From IMG/VR virus record IMGVR_UViG_3300031715_000003, positions 1 through 64,000 of that record: a stretch of DNA of 64,000 nucleotides. One strand, given 5' to 3'. The position numbers and the translations under genes were made by a program. Positions 1 to 9,552 of the stretch are shown in pieces. Positions within the stretch are counted from its first letter, which is position 1; every line of letters starts with the position of its first letter. The DNA is from a virus. The notes beneath the pieces are model-generated. The model did no database searches and was not told the DNA's origin. It worked only from the letters and a program-made list of their open reading frames with translations.

Positions 1-2
1 GG

Positions 3-185
3 TCCAACTCGAATGGACAGATAGCAACCGAGGATGCCGATACGCTGGCGGCGTTTCAAGCGGCGCTCAAGAGCACGCAGTACTTGGCGCTGACATTCGG
101 CGGCGGCTGTTACTACGGGCATGGTGTCAACGTGAGCGGAGGGACCGCGGAGTTCACGCTTCTGACTTACGGATTATTTAAATGA
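3..185 (+). CDS. 3' end of an unidentified protein (partial)
   Basis: An open frame enters from the left edge and runs 60 residues to a TGA at 183-185. It is glycine- and threonine-rich and ends in EFTLLTYGLFK. The stop overlaps the ATG of the next gene (ATGA), so the two belong to one operon. A tail or virion-associated protein is plausible from position only. I do not recognise a family. Confidence 0.6.
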   Translation, partial: SNSNGQIATEDADTLAAFQAALKSTQYLALTFGGGCYYGHGVNVSGGTAEFTLLTYGLFK

Positions 186-3100
186 TGAAACTAGCCACTC
201 TTCTGCTGATTCTCGTCGCGCCCTCGTGGGCGACGAACTACTACATCAACGGCAGCACCGGAAACGACGGTAATCCTGGAACGCTCTCGCTTCCGTGGCA
301 GACCATAACTAGGGTCAACTCTGGAACGTACTCGCCTGGTGATAGCATCAATTTCTCAGGTGGCCAGACCTTTTCAGGTAATGCAGTATTCACTACGGGA
401 AGTTGCGGAACTCAGTCTAACCCCATCACGATCACGTCCTACGGATCTGGTTACGCCACGATTAACGGCGGCACTGGTAGCGCAATTGAAATCTACGAGT
501 GCGGTGGATACACAGTCAATAACCTCATCACGGTCGGATCTGGAAACACTACAAACACCGGCGTGGGCGTATTCGCATATCTGGACTTGGCCAACACTAC
601 TCTATACGGTATCACTTTCGGGCCAAATCTTACATCCAGCGGATTCAATTACGGCTTTGGTATCGGCTCATTCAATGGAGCTAGTGGGTATACCAATGTT
701 CTCATCCAAGGTGTCAATGCCTTCGGAAATAATGAGGGCCTTGGGATATATGGAGACAACAGTCCGACAAACGCCTATTTCTGTCACACCAACCTAAACG
801 TTATAAACTCCACGTTCCACGACAATCCAGGGACATCCGGAGGCGGTAACGGAATGTTTATGTCCTCCGTAAATGGTGGCAGCATTAAATATAGCTTGGC
901 ATACAATAACGCCTCTAACGCCAACGGAGGAGTCGGTTTCGAAATCTACGAAGCTCAGAATATAGTACTAGAATATAACGAGTCACACCACAATCACACC
1001 AATGGTGTCAATGATGGCGACGGATTTGACTGCGATGGAGGGTCCGTCAACTGCACGATGCAGTATAACTATTCGCACGACAATGACGGGGCTGGATTCT
1101 TGGACTACGCTTATGGAGGGGGGCCGAACACGACCGGCACGACTATCCGTTACAACGTTTCCCAAAACGATGGTCGCAAGAATGGAAATTCGTGCGTCAG
1201 GGTTGGTAATGGCAGCACAGCGGGCACTGGCCTGAGTGGGTCAGAGATTTATAATAATACATGCTACATCTCTGGAATAGCAAGCCAGTCGGTGGATGGC
1301 ATGGATATTCCATCTGGCAATAGTACCACAAATGTGCACTTTCGTAACAATATCATTGCGGTATCCGCTGGAACCGGAGGAACAGTTAATTTAGTAAATG
1401 TTCCCGGGTCTCACACTGGCCTGTTGTTTCAGAACAATGACTATTGGGCATACTCTGGAGCCACCAATTACAACTGGGGTGGAACCAACTACACCACTTT
1501 CGCGGCGTGGCAGACGGCTTCGGGCCAGGAGAAGATCGGCGGTACCAATGTCGGTCTCACGGAAGACCCCGGATTGGTCTCGCCCGGCAACGGACAAACG
1601 CTGGGACTGCTCGGCAACTCACAGCTTACGGCTTATCGCCTCGCCTCGGATTCGACCATTACATTCGCAGGTCAGAATATGCAGTCGGCCTTTAGCGTGA
1701 ATCCTGGAAATCAAGATTTCTGGGGATATGGCATCCCTTATATGGGAGGCTACAGCGTAGGGGCCAGTCAAGTGCCGTTCACGACTCCCGCAGCGCGAGC
1801 ATTCACGGTTTGCCCGAGCGGCTGCAATTACGCTGATCCAAACAGCGCTGAGTCCGCGCTCACCTCCCTCGCTCCGAACTGGCCGATCCTAGACGCTCCC
1901 TACATCTTCGAATGGACGGCTGGCGATACGTTCACGCAGACGGTGAACCTGCTCAGTCCGAACAATGGCCAGGGATACTTTACCTGCACAGAGACGAGCG
2001 GGAGCGCCGCATTGTCATGCCCGGTTATCCTAGATCCCCAGACGGCCGTCAAGGTAGTGACGGGAATGACAGTGGCGGGTCTAGGCGTGCCGACAGGCGT
2101 AACGGTTTCGTCTATCACCGGAACCGGCCCCTACACCGTTACCCTCACGAGTGCGCCGACGCTCGCGACTGCATATTGCAGTTCGGGAGCGTCACCATGC
2201 CAGACCTGCACTTGGAACGGATCGTCAGTCGTTTGTACCCAAGTCGGCGTGTTTTACTTCGGATCTGCGCAATGGGTAGTGCATCGATCAAGCGCGGAGT
2301 GCGCGCCCCCAGGCCAGCGGGCTGGCTCACAGAACACGACTTACGGACCCAGCGCAACAATCACGCCGGTAGCGGGCATGGCCCTCCTCATCACGCCGTC
2401 CGGGAGGAGCCCAGCTATTCAGGCTAACCCGACGAACGCTCCTGGCGCTCCGGGAGTAAGTTATCACCGCTTTGAATGCCTCGAACTTGCGGAGAGTACG
2501 GTAACAAACCAAGAGGTCTTTCAGGTCGTCCAACTTGGCAATCAACCTCCCGGTGGACAAGCATTGGTCGCACAGCAGGCCTCGGCGATGGCGCACCACA
2601 ATGCATTCAACCACATCTATTCTCATGCATATGTTGACCCGGCGAACAGTAACTTTGCCCATGCGTTCATAACGGACTCAGCCTATCTGGAGATAACAAA
2701 TAGTACCCTGATGGCCTTCCACACATCAGAGGAGGCCCACGGATTTGCTACTGACAATTCGATCGGACCATTCTATCTCAGAAACAACGAATTTGAATCT
2801 ACCGGCATAGGTACCATCTTTGGCGGGAATGCCCCAAATATGGGTGGGGCTAAGGTTACGGGCGCTCAGTTTATTGGGAACTACTATTACCGGCCATGGC
2901 TGTGGCGAGTCACCAGCGGCACGGCGACGCCCGCAAATACTTTCTCCCCATCGACGTGCCTGTACGATTCAAACGGAGGAGAGTCCTATTACGACGCTAC
3001 CAGCAACCACACGTACCTTTGTGTAGCGGGAACTTGGACTGACCAAGGAGCCGGTACTCCCGCGCAGCCCTATTGCAATACGGGCACGTGCACGGCAGGG

Positions 3101-4528
3101 GGCGCACCCAATCTAGTATGCACCACCACAGCGATGAGCACCGCGGTGACCTGCAACGACACGACTGGGGTATCGCCTGGGATGCTGATGTATGGCCCAG
3201 GACCAGCAACTCTCGGCACGGGTGCGTCGGTCTCGACGGTCAATAGCGGTACGTCACTCACGCTAAACGTTAATGCGAACTACACGGCGACCGGTACCGC
3301 CCAGTTCATTCTATCGAGCGGGTTCGGAGGGTCTTTTCCATATTGTGTCGATGGATGCAGCTTTGATAAAAACCAGGAAGAGTTCAAAGAAGTTTTCGGA
3401 GCGTTGAGCGATGGAAACTGGTGGCAGAATGGATGGGCGCCGGGGCTAGCCAGTCAAAGCGGGGAGTGCCTGCTGCAAAACAAAGTGGACTCCAATCTGG
3501 ACGACGTGGTGTCGTATGTCACCTATACTAACAATCGGTGTGATTCCACCCCACAGGGATTGGCGATCGGGCAAGCCGGAATTAATCCATACGTCCATGA
3601 GAACTCCAATTCCGTGTTGATAAACAATCTGTTTACCAACATCGGCCTACCGCAGATAACGCTGCCAGTTTTGGGAATCGGATCTGCCACGATGACATAC
3701 GTGGGCAACTTTGACCGCACCGTGTACCAGAACAATACGATGCTGCTGAACAATTCCCAATTTGGAATGCTCGGCAATGGTGTATTAACGTGCATGGGCA
3801 ACACCTATGGCTTCTTGGCATGGTCCAGCAACGTCGCCAACATCGGCTATGGAAGCTGGTACGACCAGTGTGATTCACTGGGATTCGGTAACAGTTCACC
3901 AGGATTTAACGTGCTAGCGAACGACTACGCCACTTCGGATCTAGGGCTCGGCACCATCATTGTAACGACTCAGTCCGCCTGCGAACCGGGCGCCTATCCG
4001 CCACCGTCTGGGAACTGCGGCCAGATAGGATGGGCGAACGGTGGCTGCAACGGATGCACCTACCCGACATCGCTATCCACGACGTTCCAATCGTACCCGG
4101 CCAATCTTGCCGTTGCGTCTGCGTATCAGGGGACGGGTTATTTGGGCTACGATCCCGGAGCCGATATCAACGTGGTGACGTGGAGCACGAATGGCAATTC
4201 GGGCTGTCCCGGCAGTACTCCATGCGGCGCACCGAATGCGTATTTGGATTTCAGGATAAAAGATCCGCTGGTCATGCCCACATCGGTCACGTGGTATTCA
4301 TATCGCGCGCTGGACACTGGGGCCTGCACCGTAACGATCGCAACACAGCCGCCGGCACCGGGCAGCACTACGCTGACGAGTGGGATCGTTTACGGGCCTA
4401 CCAGTGACGGCGGCGGCAATCCAGAACGGAGCCTGACCGTCACCGGCCTAACGGCCAAAACAGAATATTGGTACACGTTCGTCTGCACTGGAAGTGTGTA
4501 CCGAAGAGGGAATTTCAGCACTCCATGA
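182..4528 (+). CDS. secreted tandem right-handed beta-helix protein (tail spike or adhesin-like)
   Basis: The 1448-residue product starts with a Sec signal peptide (MMKLATLLLILVAPSWA, cleavage after residue 17). Residues about 19-520 begin with the YYINGSTGNDGNPGT signature of DUF1565/pectate-lyase-like parallel beta helices and continue as N-, G- and S-rich coils. A second helix-like block starts near residue 535 and continues to about 1370. The last 80 residues look like an FnIII or immunoglobulin-like domain ending in KTEYWYTFVCTG. Such proteins bind or cleave surface polysaccharide. No catalytic residues could be assigned. A signal peptide is unusual for a phage tail spike, so it could instead be exported by the infected host or lysogen. 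The start is the first ATG of an ATGATG pair overlapping the upstream stop. Confidence 0.75.
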   Translation: MMKLATLLLILVAPSWATNYYINGSTGNDGNPGTLSLPWQTITRVNSGTYSPGDSINFSGGQTFSGNAVFTTGSCGTQSNPITITSYGSGYATINGGTGSAIEIYECGGYTVNNLITVGSGNTTNTGVGVFAYLDLANTTLYGITFGPNLTSSGFNYGFGIGSFNGASGYTNVLIQGVNAFGNNEGLGIYGDNSPTNAYFCHTNLNVINSTFHDNPGTSGGGNGMFMSSVNGGSIKYSLAYNNASNANGGVGFEIYEAQNIVLEYNESHHNHTNGVNDGDGFDCDGGSVNCTMQYNYSHDNDGAGFLDYAYGGGPNTTGTTIRYNVSQNDGRKNGNSCVRVGNGSTAGTGLSGSEIYNNTCYISGIASQSVDGMDIPSGNSTTNVHFRNNIIAVSAGTGGTVNLVNVPGSHTGLLFQNNDYWAYSGATNYNWGGTNYTTFAAWQTASGQEKIGGTNVGLTEDPGLVSPGNGQTLGLLGNSQLTAYRLASDSTITFAGQNMQSAFSVNPGNQDFWGYGIPYMGGYSVGASQVPFTTPAARAFTVCPSGCNYADPNSAESALTSLAPNWPILDAPYIFEWTAGDTFTQTVNLLSPNNGQGYFTCTETSGSAALSCPVILDPQTAVKVVTGMTVAGLGVPTGVTVSSITGTGPYTVTLTSAPTLATAYCSSGASPCQTCTWNGSSVVCTQVGVFYFGSAQWVVHRSSAECAPPGQRAGSQNTTYGPSATITPVAGMALLITPSGRSPAIQANPTNAPGAPGVSYHRFECLELAESTVTNQEVFQVVQLGNQPPGGQALVAQQASAMAHHNAFNHIYSHAYVDPANSNFAHAFITDSAYLEITNSTLMAFHTSEEAHGFATDNSIGPFYLRNNEFESTGIGTIFGGNAPNMGGAKVTGAQFIGNYYYRPWLWRVTSGTATPANTFSPSTCLYDSNGGESYYDATSNHTYLCVAGTWTDQGAGTPAQPYCNTGTCTAGGAPNLVCTTTAMSTAVTCNDTTGVSPGMLMYGPGPATLGTGASVSTVNSGTSLTLNVNANYTATGTAQFILSSGFGGSFPYCVDGCSFDKNQEEFKEVFGALSDGNWWQNGWAPGLASQSGECLLQNKVDSNLDDVVSYVTYTNNRCDSTPQGLAIGQAGINPYVHENSNSVLINNLFTNIGLPQITLPVLGIGSATMTYVGNFDRTVYQNNTMLLNNSQFGMLGNGVLTCMGNTYGFLAWSSNVANIGYGSWYDQCDSLGFGNSSPGFNVLANDYATSDLGLGTIIVTTQSACEPGAYPPPSGNCGQIGWANGGCNGCTYPTSLSTTFQSYPANLAVASAYQGTGYLGYDPGADINVVTWSTNGNSGCPGSTPCGAPNAYLDFRIKDPLVMPTSVTWYSYRALDTGACTVTIATQPPAPGSTTLTSGIVYGPTSDGGGNPERSLTVTGLTAKTEYWYTFVCTGSVYRRGNFSTP

Positions 4529-4536
4529 GGGGCTAA

Positions 4537-4692
4537 ATGTGGAAAGAATTTGATCTTTGGATCGGCGGCCATAACGGCGTTCACCCGGTGTGGATGTGGC
4601 TGCCGACGATTGGGGAAGTGCTCTTTTTTGTGGCAGGCTGCGCCGTTGGAGTTGGCGCGCTGTGGCTCGCGAGGAAACTGTGGCACCGTTGA
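4537..4692 (+). CDS. small single-pass membrane protein
   Basis: A 51-residue frame between the two large beta-helix genes begins MWKEFDLWIGG and contains one hydrophobic helix (residues about 22-46) followed by basic RKLWHR. A GAGGGG sequence lies just upstream of the ATG. Its 3' end overlaps the GTG start of the next gene by 13 bases. Function unknown; the size and topology fit phage membrane or lysis accessory proteins, which is only a suggestion. Confidence 0.55.
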   Translation: MWKEFDLWIGGHNGVHPVWMWLPTIGEVLFFVAGCAVGVGALWLARKLWHR

Positions 4693-7664
4693 GGCTGTCG
4701 ATCGTCGCGGTCTGGACGCTGCTTGCGGCCTCGCTCTGCGCCCAGACGATGCAATCCGGGTCCGGAGCGCCCGGCGCTGGCGTAGGCGCTAATGGAGACC
4801 TCTATAACAGAACGGATACGCACTGGATCTATGGCCCCAAGGCCGGCGGGGCGTGGCCCTCAACCTACTCGGTCATCCTCGGGCGCGGCTGCACGACGGC
4901 GTTTCATATCGATTGGTACTGTACAGGGCGAGGAGTGGGTGGAGTTGATCCCAACATGATCCAGAGTCCTGTTGAGCCTAATCCGCTGTTCGGCGTTGAC
5001 GCCGGGCTGACTGGCAGCACACCGGATGGCACGGTTCACACGACGGCCCAAGTGTTGTCGAAGTACACAACGCCTGACGCCTTTTATGCAGCCGTAGGCT
5101 ATACCGGAATAACACATTACTGGGCCATCACCACCACAGGCAATGATGGCACATGCTCTCGTCAGACGACGGTTGCTCTGGCAGTTGCGAATGCGTGCGC
5201 GACATTTTCTGGAATAGGCGGCGCTCCGGCCGCGGGCGATGCCGTGATCATGCGGGCCGGAACTTATGCTACGAACTGGTCCCCTGGTACCAACGGAACG
5301 GCCGGCAATCCAATTTACGTTATCAATTACCCCGGAGAACACGCCATCATAGATACAGGTCCTCTGGGCGGCACAAACGGTATTTACGTGCCGTTTCTCT
5401 CGTATTACACGATCGACGGACTTGAGATGGTTAACTCCTCTGGCAGCTACGATGGGTCTGGCTGGGGCATCACCATCGGCTACGGTAGCGGAATGGTGAT
5501 TCGCAATTGCTGGATTCACGATTTTGGAGACGACATAATCTCCGGGGACGCCACTATCAACGTTCTGGTGGAAAGGAATGTAGGTAACAACGGAGGCACC
5601 GGGGACGGCCACGATTTCTACCTTGGATCTCGCTTCACGCCCTCGACTGGGGGGATAGTTCAAGACAACGTGATCTACAACGGCGACTCCGCCCCGATGC
5701 AATTCAATGGACGCTTCCCAGGTCTGCTCTTTACCAGGAACATAATCCACGACGGCCAGGGTCATGGGTTGGCTTTTTATAACGGCAGCACCGGCGCGAC
5801 AATCTCGAACAACATTATTTTCCAGGTCGAAAACGACGATATGTTGTGGCTGATATACGACGGCGGATGCAGCGCCATGCCGCCCACTGGTGTGTGTCCC
5901 TACGGATTTGCAAACGACATCATCGTGAACAACACGTTCGTGACGACCTCGGCCAGCGGAGGAGGTCCGGTAGGATACGTCAATGCGTGCAATACAGGTG
6001 GAATGTGTACGCCCACCACCGGCTTGGGGGGAGGGCCGCCATGGAGTTTCGGCAGCAACACATATTCGAACAATGTCATCGTAACCCTGACCGGAGCCTC
6101 AGCACCATTAAACTTTCAAGCAGGCACCATTACGGCAGATGTCAACAGCACCTACAGCAACGACATCTTTAACGGATTCGGAACGTTAGTCGTTGGAACT
6201 CTCAGCACCAACTATACCTGCGCCAGTCTGGCAGGCGTGGCCACGGTGTCCAACTGCGGTACCGCCGACCCGATGCTTATTTCCGCTAGCAATGGAGAGG
6301 CTACCAATAATTTCGACCTACATCTAAGTACAGGATCTCCTGGCATTGGGGCAGGCACCGCTACCAACGCTCCCGCCATTGATATCCAGTGGAACGCCAG
6401 GAACAATCCGCCATCAATCGGGGCCTACGAGTACGGTGGCACATCAGTCCTCACCATCGTATCGCCAACTTCTCTAAGTAATGCGCAGGTGGGGGTCGCC
6501 TATGGTCCGGTGCCTTTCATGGCGACTGGCGGAACAGCCATGGGCTATGTGTGGTCGGTGACATCCTCCTGTCTCCCGAGCGCTCTAAGTTTCTCCGCAG
6601 GGGGAATCCTCAGCGGAACTCCAGGTGGCGGCACGGCAGGGATGTATTCCTGCACCTACACCGTGACCGATTCTGGAAGCAACGTGGCGCACATCACGCT
6701 CAACCTCACGGTGGTTACGACTGCCCCGACGCTGACGAGCCTGTCCCCCAGCTCCACTACGGCCGGCGGTCCGACGTTCACCCTTACCGTGAACGGCAGT
6801 GGGTTCCTCAGCGGCGCTACGGCGTTCTGGAACAGTACGTCTCTAACGACGATGTTCGTGAATAGCGGACAGGTTACCGCGACCGTACCCTCAACTCTGA
6901 TCGCTTCGGCAGGCACCGCTGCCATCACGGCCACGAATCCAGGGAGCGCAGCATCAACCCCTCTCACGTTCACCATCAATCCCGCTCCTCCGCCCGGGTC
7001 TGGTGCCATGATGTTGGGGGGCGCCAAGATACTAAAGGGTACGCTCGAGGGCACCATCATCACGGCTGGAGCCATCACAAACCAACAGACGCCGACGACG
7101 TGCTTGGTTTCCGGGACAACCTGCACGTTTACTATATCGGCGACGACCGCGGGCAACACACTCGTCGTGCTGTTGGACTATCTGGGCGGGACCGTCACTC
7201 CGCCCGGTGGATGGACCCACATTCCCTCTGCTCTTTGCACGGGCACCCAGACCGTGGACGCCTACTACCAGCGAAACACCACCGGGGGGACCACGAGCAT
7301 AGTGTTTACTCAGAGTTCTAGCCTTTGGTACGCGGGAACCATCTACGAGCTACACTCTACAGCGGGCGCGAACTTCCCTCAATTGGACACCGCATCGTGC
7401 AACAACTCTTCGTCCAGCCTGACATCATTCACGGGACCTAATTTGACGCTTGCCGGCTCGGGTGAGGCGATCATCTCTGAAGGTCAGGCGAACAACGGCG
7501 GGGGGATGACTGGCGTAACCAATGCCGGATACAACGTAGTTCCGACGAGCGGAAATGGTGTGGCGACGGCGTATATCCTCAACACCGGGAACGGAACGGG
7601 TGTCACATGGAACTCGATGTCCGCCTCTACCAGGTGGGCCATCAATATGCTGGCGTTCAAATAA
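4680..7664 (+). CDS. secreted beta-helix protein with immunoglobulin-like repeats
   Basis: I choose the GTG at 4680, behind GAGGAAACT, because it gives a clean Sec signal peptide (MAPLRLSIVAVWTLLAASLCAQ). The frame is open back to an ATG at 4590, but that would bury the signal. The 994-residue product has a parallel beta-helix region (about 90-590 of the mature protein), then a putative He_PIG domain (SPTSLSNAQVGVAYG onward), an IPT/TIG-like repeat (LTSLSPSSTTAGGPTFTLTV) and a C-terminal glycine/serine/threonine-rich beta domain. These repeats are typical of Acidobacteria surface proteins. A role in receptor binding or polysaccharide degradation is inferred from fold and from the neighbouring beta-helix gene. 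Confidence 0.75.
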   Translation: MAPLRLSIVAVWTLLAASLCAQTMQSGSGAPGAGVGANGDLYNRTDTHWIYGPKAGGAWPSTYSVILGRGCTTAFHIDWYCTGRGVGGVDPNMIQSPVEPNPLFGVDAGLTGSTPDGTVHTTAQVLSKYTTPDAFYAAVGYTGITHYWAITTTGNDGTCSRQTTVALAVANACATFSGIGGAPAAGDAVIMRAGTYATNWSPGTNGTAGNPIYVINYPGEHAIIDTGPLGGTNGIYVPFLSYYTIDGLEMVNSSGSYDGSGWGITIGYGSGMVIRNCWIHDFGDDIISGDATINVLVERNVGNNGGTGDGHDFYLGSRFTPSTGGIVQDNVIYNGDSAPMQFNGRFPGLLFTRNIIHDGQGHGLAFYNGSTGATISNNIIFQVENDDMLWLIYDGGCSAMPPTGVCPYGFANDIIVNNTFVTTSASGGGPVGYVNACNTGGMCTPTTGLGGGPPWSFGSNTYSNNVIVTLTGASAPLNFQAGTITADVNSTYSNDIFNGFGTLVVGTLSTNYTCASLAGVATVSNCGTADPMLISASNGEATNNFDLHLSTGSPGIGAGTATNAPAIDIQWNARNNPPSIGAYEYGGTSVLTIVSPTSLSNAQVGVAYGPVPFMATGGTAMGYVWSVTSSCLPSALSFSAGGILSGTPGGGTAGMYSCTYTVTDSGSNVAHITLNLTVVTTAPTLTSLSPSSTTAGGPTFTLTVNGSGFLSGATAFWNSTSLTTMFVNSGQVTATVPSTLIASAGTAAITATNPGSAASTPLTFTINPAPPPGSGAMMLGGAKILKGTLEGTIITAGAITNQQTPTTCLVSGTTCTFTISATTAGNTLVVLLDYLGGTVTPPGGWTHIPSALCTGTQTVDAYYQRNTTGGTTSIVFTQSSSLWYAGTIYELHSTAGANFPQLDTASCNNSSSSLTSFTGPNLTLAGSGEAIISEGQANNGGGMTGVTNAGYNVVPTSGNGVATAYILNTGNGTGVTWNSMSASTRWAINMLAFK

Positions 7665-7699
7665 AGGGAGCCTTTACTGAGGATTGAATAGTGTGACGA

Positions 7700-7981
7700 A
7701 TGCCAGGAACACCGTGGGAGCCAGACCCGCAGACTCAATTTCTAACGCAGCTTCAGGCTGATCTTAAGTACGTCATGCGGACGCTAGACGAGATGCGGAC
7801 CGAGATGAAGGAGGACCGCGACAAAGCGGAACGGAACTTCGTAACCCGCGAAGAATTCAAGGCACTGGAGGAGCGCACCGCCCTCCTATGGAAACTGGTC
7901 TACGGCGTCGTGTCGGTCATAGGGCTATCCTTCCTGGGAGCGCTGGTGAATTCTGTCATGAAGCAGCCAGCGGTGAAATAG
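7700..7981 (+). CDS. XhlA-like coiled-coil membrane protein
   Basis: This 93-residue protein has a charged coiled-coil N-terminal half (about 15-60, heptads of L, M, E and K) and one C-terminal transmembrane helix (about 67-87). That is the architecture of the XhlA (PBSX) haemolysin/holin-accessory family, in which the protein anchors on the cytoplasmic membrane and assists holin or endolysin action. No endolysin was recognised next to it. Assignment rests on topology and length, not on conserved residues. Confidence 0.5.
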   Translation: MPGTPWEPDPQTQFLTQLQADLKYVMRTLDEMRTEMKEDRDKAERNFVTREEFKALEERTALLWKLVYGVVSVIGLSFLGALVNSVMKQPAVK

Positions 7982-7982
7982 C

Positions 7983-8432
7983 ATGAGGGAGGTCTTGAGG
8001 CAGTTGGTGTTCTGGTCCGCAGTCGTGATGTTGGGAATGTCGGGATTCTTTGCCGGGCTTTCAATTTTGTGGGGGCTGGCGCGGGCGTCCGACATCTTCA
8101 TATTCCGGGCCCCGATAGAGGTTTCGCTTAAGGCTGGTTACTTGTGGATCAAGATGGACTACTGCAAGCCAAAGTATACGCGGCCAGCCGACGTAAGGCT
8201 GGAATTTGACGATACGACGCGGGATTTTCAAGCCCTGATCCCTGAAACGTTTGTGTCGGAACTACCGGTGGGATGTCATGATTACACGGACTACATTCCA
8301 ATTCCACCCATTCTCCCCCCTGGCACGTACCGCGTTAGAATGATCCGCTCGTACCGGATTAACCCGTTCAAGACCATAACGGTCGAAAGTGTATCGAATG
8401 CGATCATGGTCTCGGAACCAAAAACGCAATAA
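7983..8432 (+). CDS. membrane-anchored beta-rich protein of unknown function
   Basis: A 149-residue product starts two bases after the preceding stop. One hydrophobic N-terminal segment (about 8-34) acts as signal anchor. The rest is beta-strand rich with two cysteines (CKPKYT and VGCHDYTDY) and a proline-rich IPIPPILPPGTYRV turn. Family not recognised. It is probably co-expressed with the XhlA-like protein upstream. Confidence 0.55.
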   Translation: MREVLRQLVFWSAVVMLGMSGFFAGLSILWGLARASDIFIFRAPIEVSLKAGYLWIKMDYCKPKYTRPADVRLEFDDTTRDFQALIPETFVSELPVGCHDYTDYIPIPPILPPGTYRVRMIRSYRINPFKTITVESVSNAIMVSEPKTQ

Positions 8433-8442
8433 AGGAGCCAAT

Positions 8443-8559
8443 ATGGAAGACGAACCGAAGCAGGAAGAAGATCACAAGCCGGAAGAACCTGAGGATCCGA
8501 AAGAGGAACCAGTTCTCGGTGGCCCCGGCGATGGTCCTCCCGGCGACCGCGGCAATTGA
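8443..8559 (+). CDS. short acidic proline/glutamate-rich peptide
   Basis: A 38-residue frame (MEDEPKQEEDHKPEEPEDP, then a glycine/proline tail) follows an AAAGGAGCC ribosome binding site. Composition is highly acidic and disordered. No family recognised. It is kept because of the strong binding site and its place in the plus-strand operon. Confidence 0.4.
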   Translation: MEDEPKQEEDHKPEEPEDPKEEPVLGGPGDGPPGDRGN

Positions 8560-8585
8560 TATAAATCAAAGAAAAAGCGTGCAGG

Positions 8586-8939
8586 ATGGACGATCAGAAA
8601 CGATGGGAACTCGGAGGTTCTCTCATAGTTGGGATAGGCGCTGCCCTAGCCCGGTTGTTTGGTGCCAGCGCTAAGCGTGGCGCTAGAGAGGATTTGTATG
8701 CTCGGCTTCAGAAAGATGTGGTATCGGTGAGGGCCGACCTGGATGACCTCCAGCGGCAGGGCGATATCGACCACGAAACGATCCGTGATCACGGGCGCCG
8801 GTTGGTGCGCGTTGAAATCAGTGTGGATCGGCTTGAGCAGCTCGAGCCAGAGTTGGAGGGCCTTCACGACTCTATCGGGAGGATTCTGGCGGGCCTGCGG
8901 GACAAGCGCCAGCGTGACCAATCGATCGGCTTAGAGTGA
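8586..8939 (+). CDS. coiled-coil protein with hydrophobic N-terminus
   Basis: The 117-residue product has a glycine/alanine hydrophobic stretch at about 10-28 (GGSLIVGIGAALARLFGAS) and a long charged coiled coil from 40 onward (RADLDDLQRQ...DRLEQLEPELEGLHDSIG). It resembles small phage holin-associated or spanin-like proteins in size and layout only. Its 3' end overlaps the convergent membrane protein gene by 68 bases. Confidence 0.5.
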   Translation: MDDQKRWELGGSLIVGIGAALARLFGASAKRGAREDLYARLQKDVVSVRADLDDLQRQGDIDHETIRDHGRRLVRVEISVDRLEQLEPELEGLHDSIGRILAGLRDKRQRDQSIGLE

Positions 8940-9534
8940 ACCACCACCACGCAACGCATCCGATGTGCACCGCCATCCGTGCGGCGTCCGCTTCGTAAAA
9001 GTGCCGCTGAGTCCATGGCGGCTTGGTGGCGGCGTTCGAAGTGAACCATAAGAGGAGTGCGCCGGAGTGCGCCATGGCACCCGGAAGAATCGTGCGACCC
9101 CATCCCCATGCCAGCGCCGCCACCAGCACACCAATTGCGTACAACGTTGTCCCAAAGCGAACGTAATAGGCCATGGGATCGCTTCCAGGATAAGGATCGG
9201 GATGTCCGAAGTACAGTGCGCCCGTTGCGAATAGTCCAAAACTGGCGATCCACCCACGGCGCGCGGATCGTTCTCCCTCCCCGCGTGGCCACGTAATCAG
9301 GCACATCGCCTCAAGAGCAGCCGCAACCTCCACGGAAGAGATGATCCATACGCGCCATCCCTGCCACAGCCGGGGAATGCCCCACTGGTAATCCAGCGTG
9401 GTGGAAGCGATCGCCAGGATGAGGAGCGCACGGAAGCAATAGCGGGGAGGACCGGAATGGGTCAGCATAAGCGCCAGCACGCCTACGGAGCCAAGCTGCA
9501 GCGCGATCGGGAGGACGAAGGTGGCGGCGAGCAA
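8872..9534 (-). CDS. polytopic membrane protein
   Basis: A 220-residue product with about six hydrophobic helices (for example residues 1-25, 33-50, 63-80, 93-110, 126-147 and 184-202) separated by short loops. No signature motif was recognised. It is the most distal gene of the long leftward transcript and runs convergently into the plus-strand lysis-like genes. A host-membrane modifying role is possible. Confidence 0.5.
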   Translation of the reverse strand: MLAATFVLPIALQLGSVGVLALMLTHSGPPRYCFRALLILAIASTTLDYQWGIPRLWQGWRVWIISSVEVAAALEAMCLITWPRGEGERSARRGWIASFGLFATGALYFGHPDPYPGSDPMAYYVRFGTTLYAIGVLVAALAWGWGRTILPGAMAHSGALLLWFTSNAATKPPWTQRHFYEADAARMAVHIGCVAWWWFTLSRSIGHAGACPAGPPESSR

Positions 9535-9552
9535 CAGCGTTATTCCTCCGGT

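Noticed and set aside
4860-5765. A 301-codon minus-strand frame opposite the second beta-helix gene
   Set aside because: Antisense shadow of a recognisable beta-helix protein with no start signal or domain.
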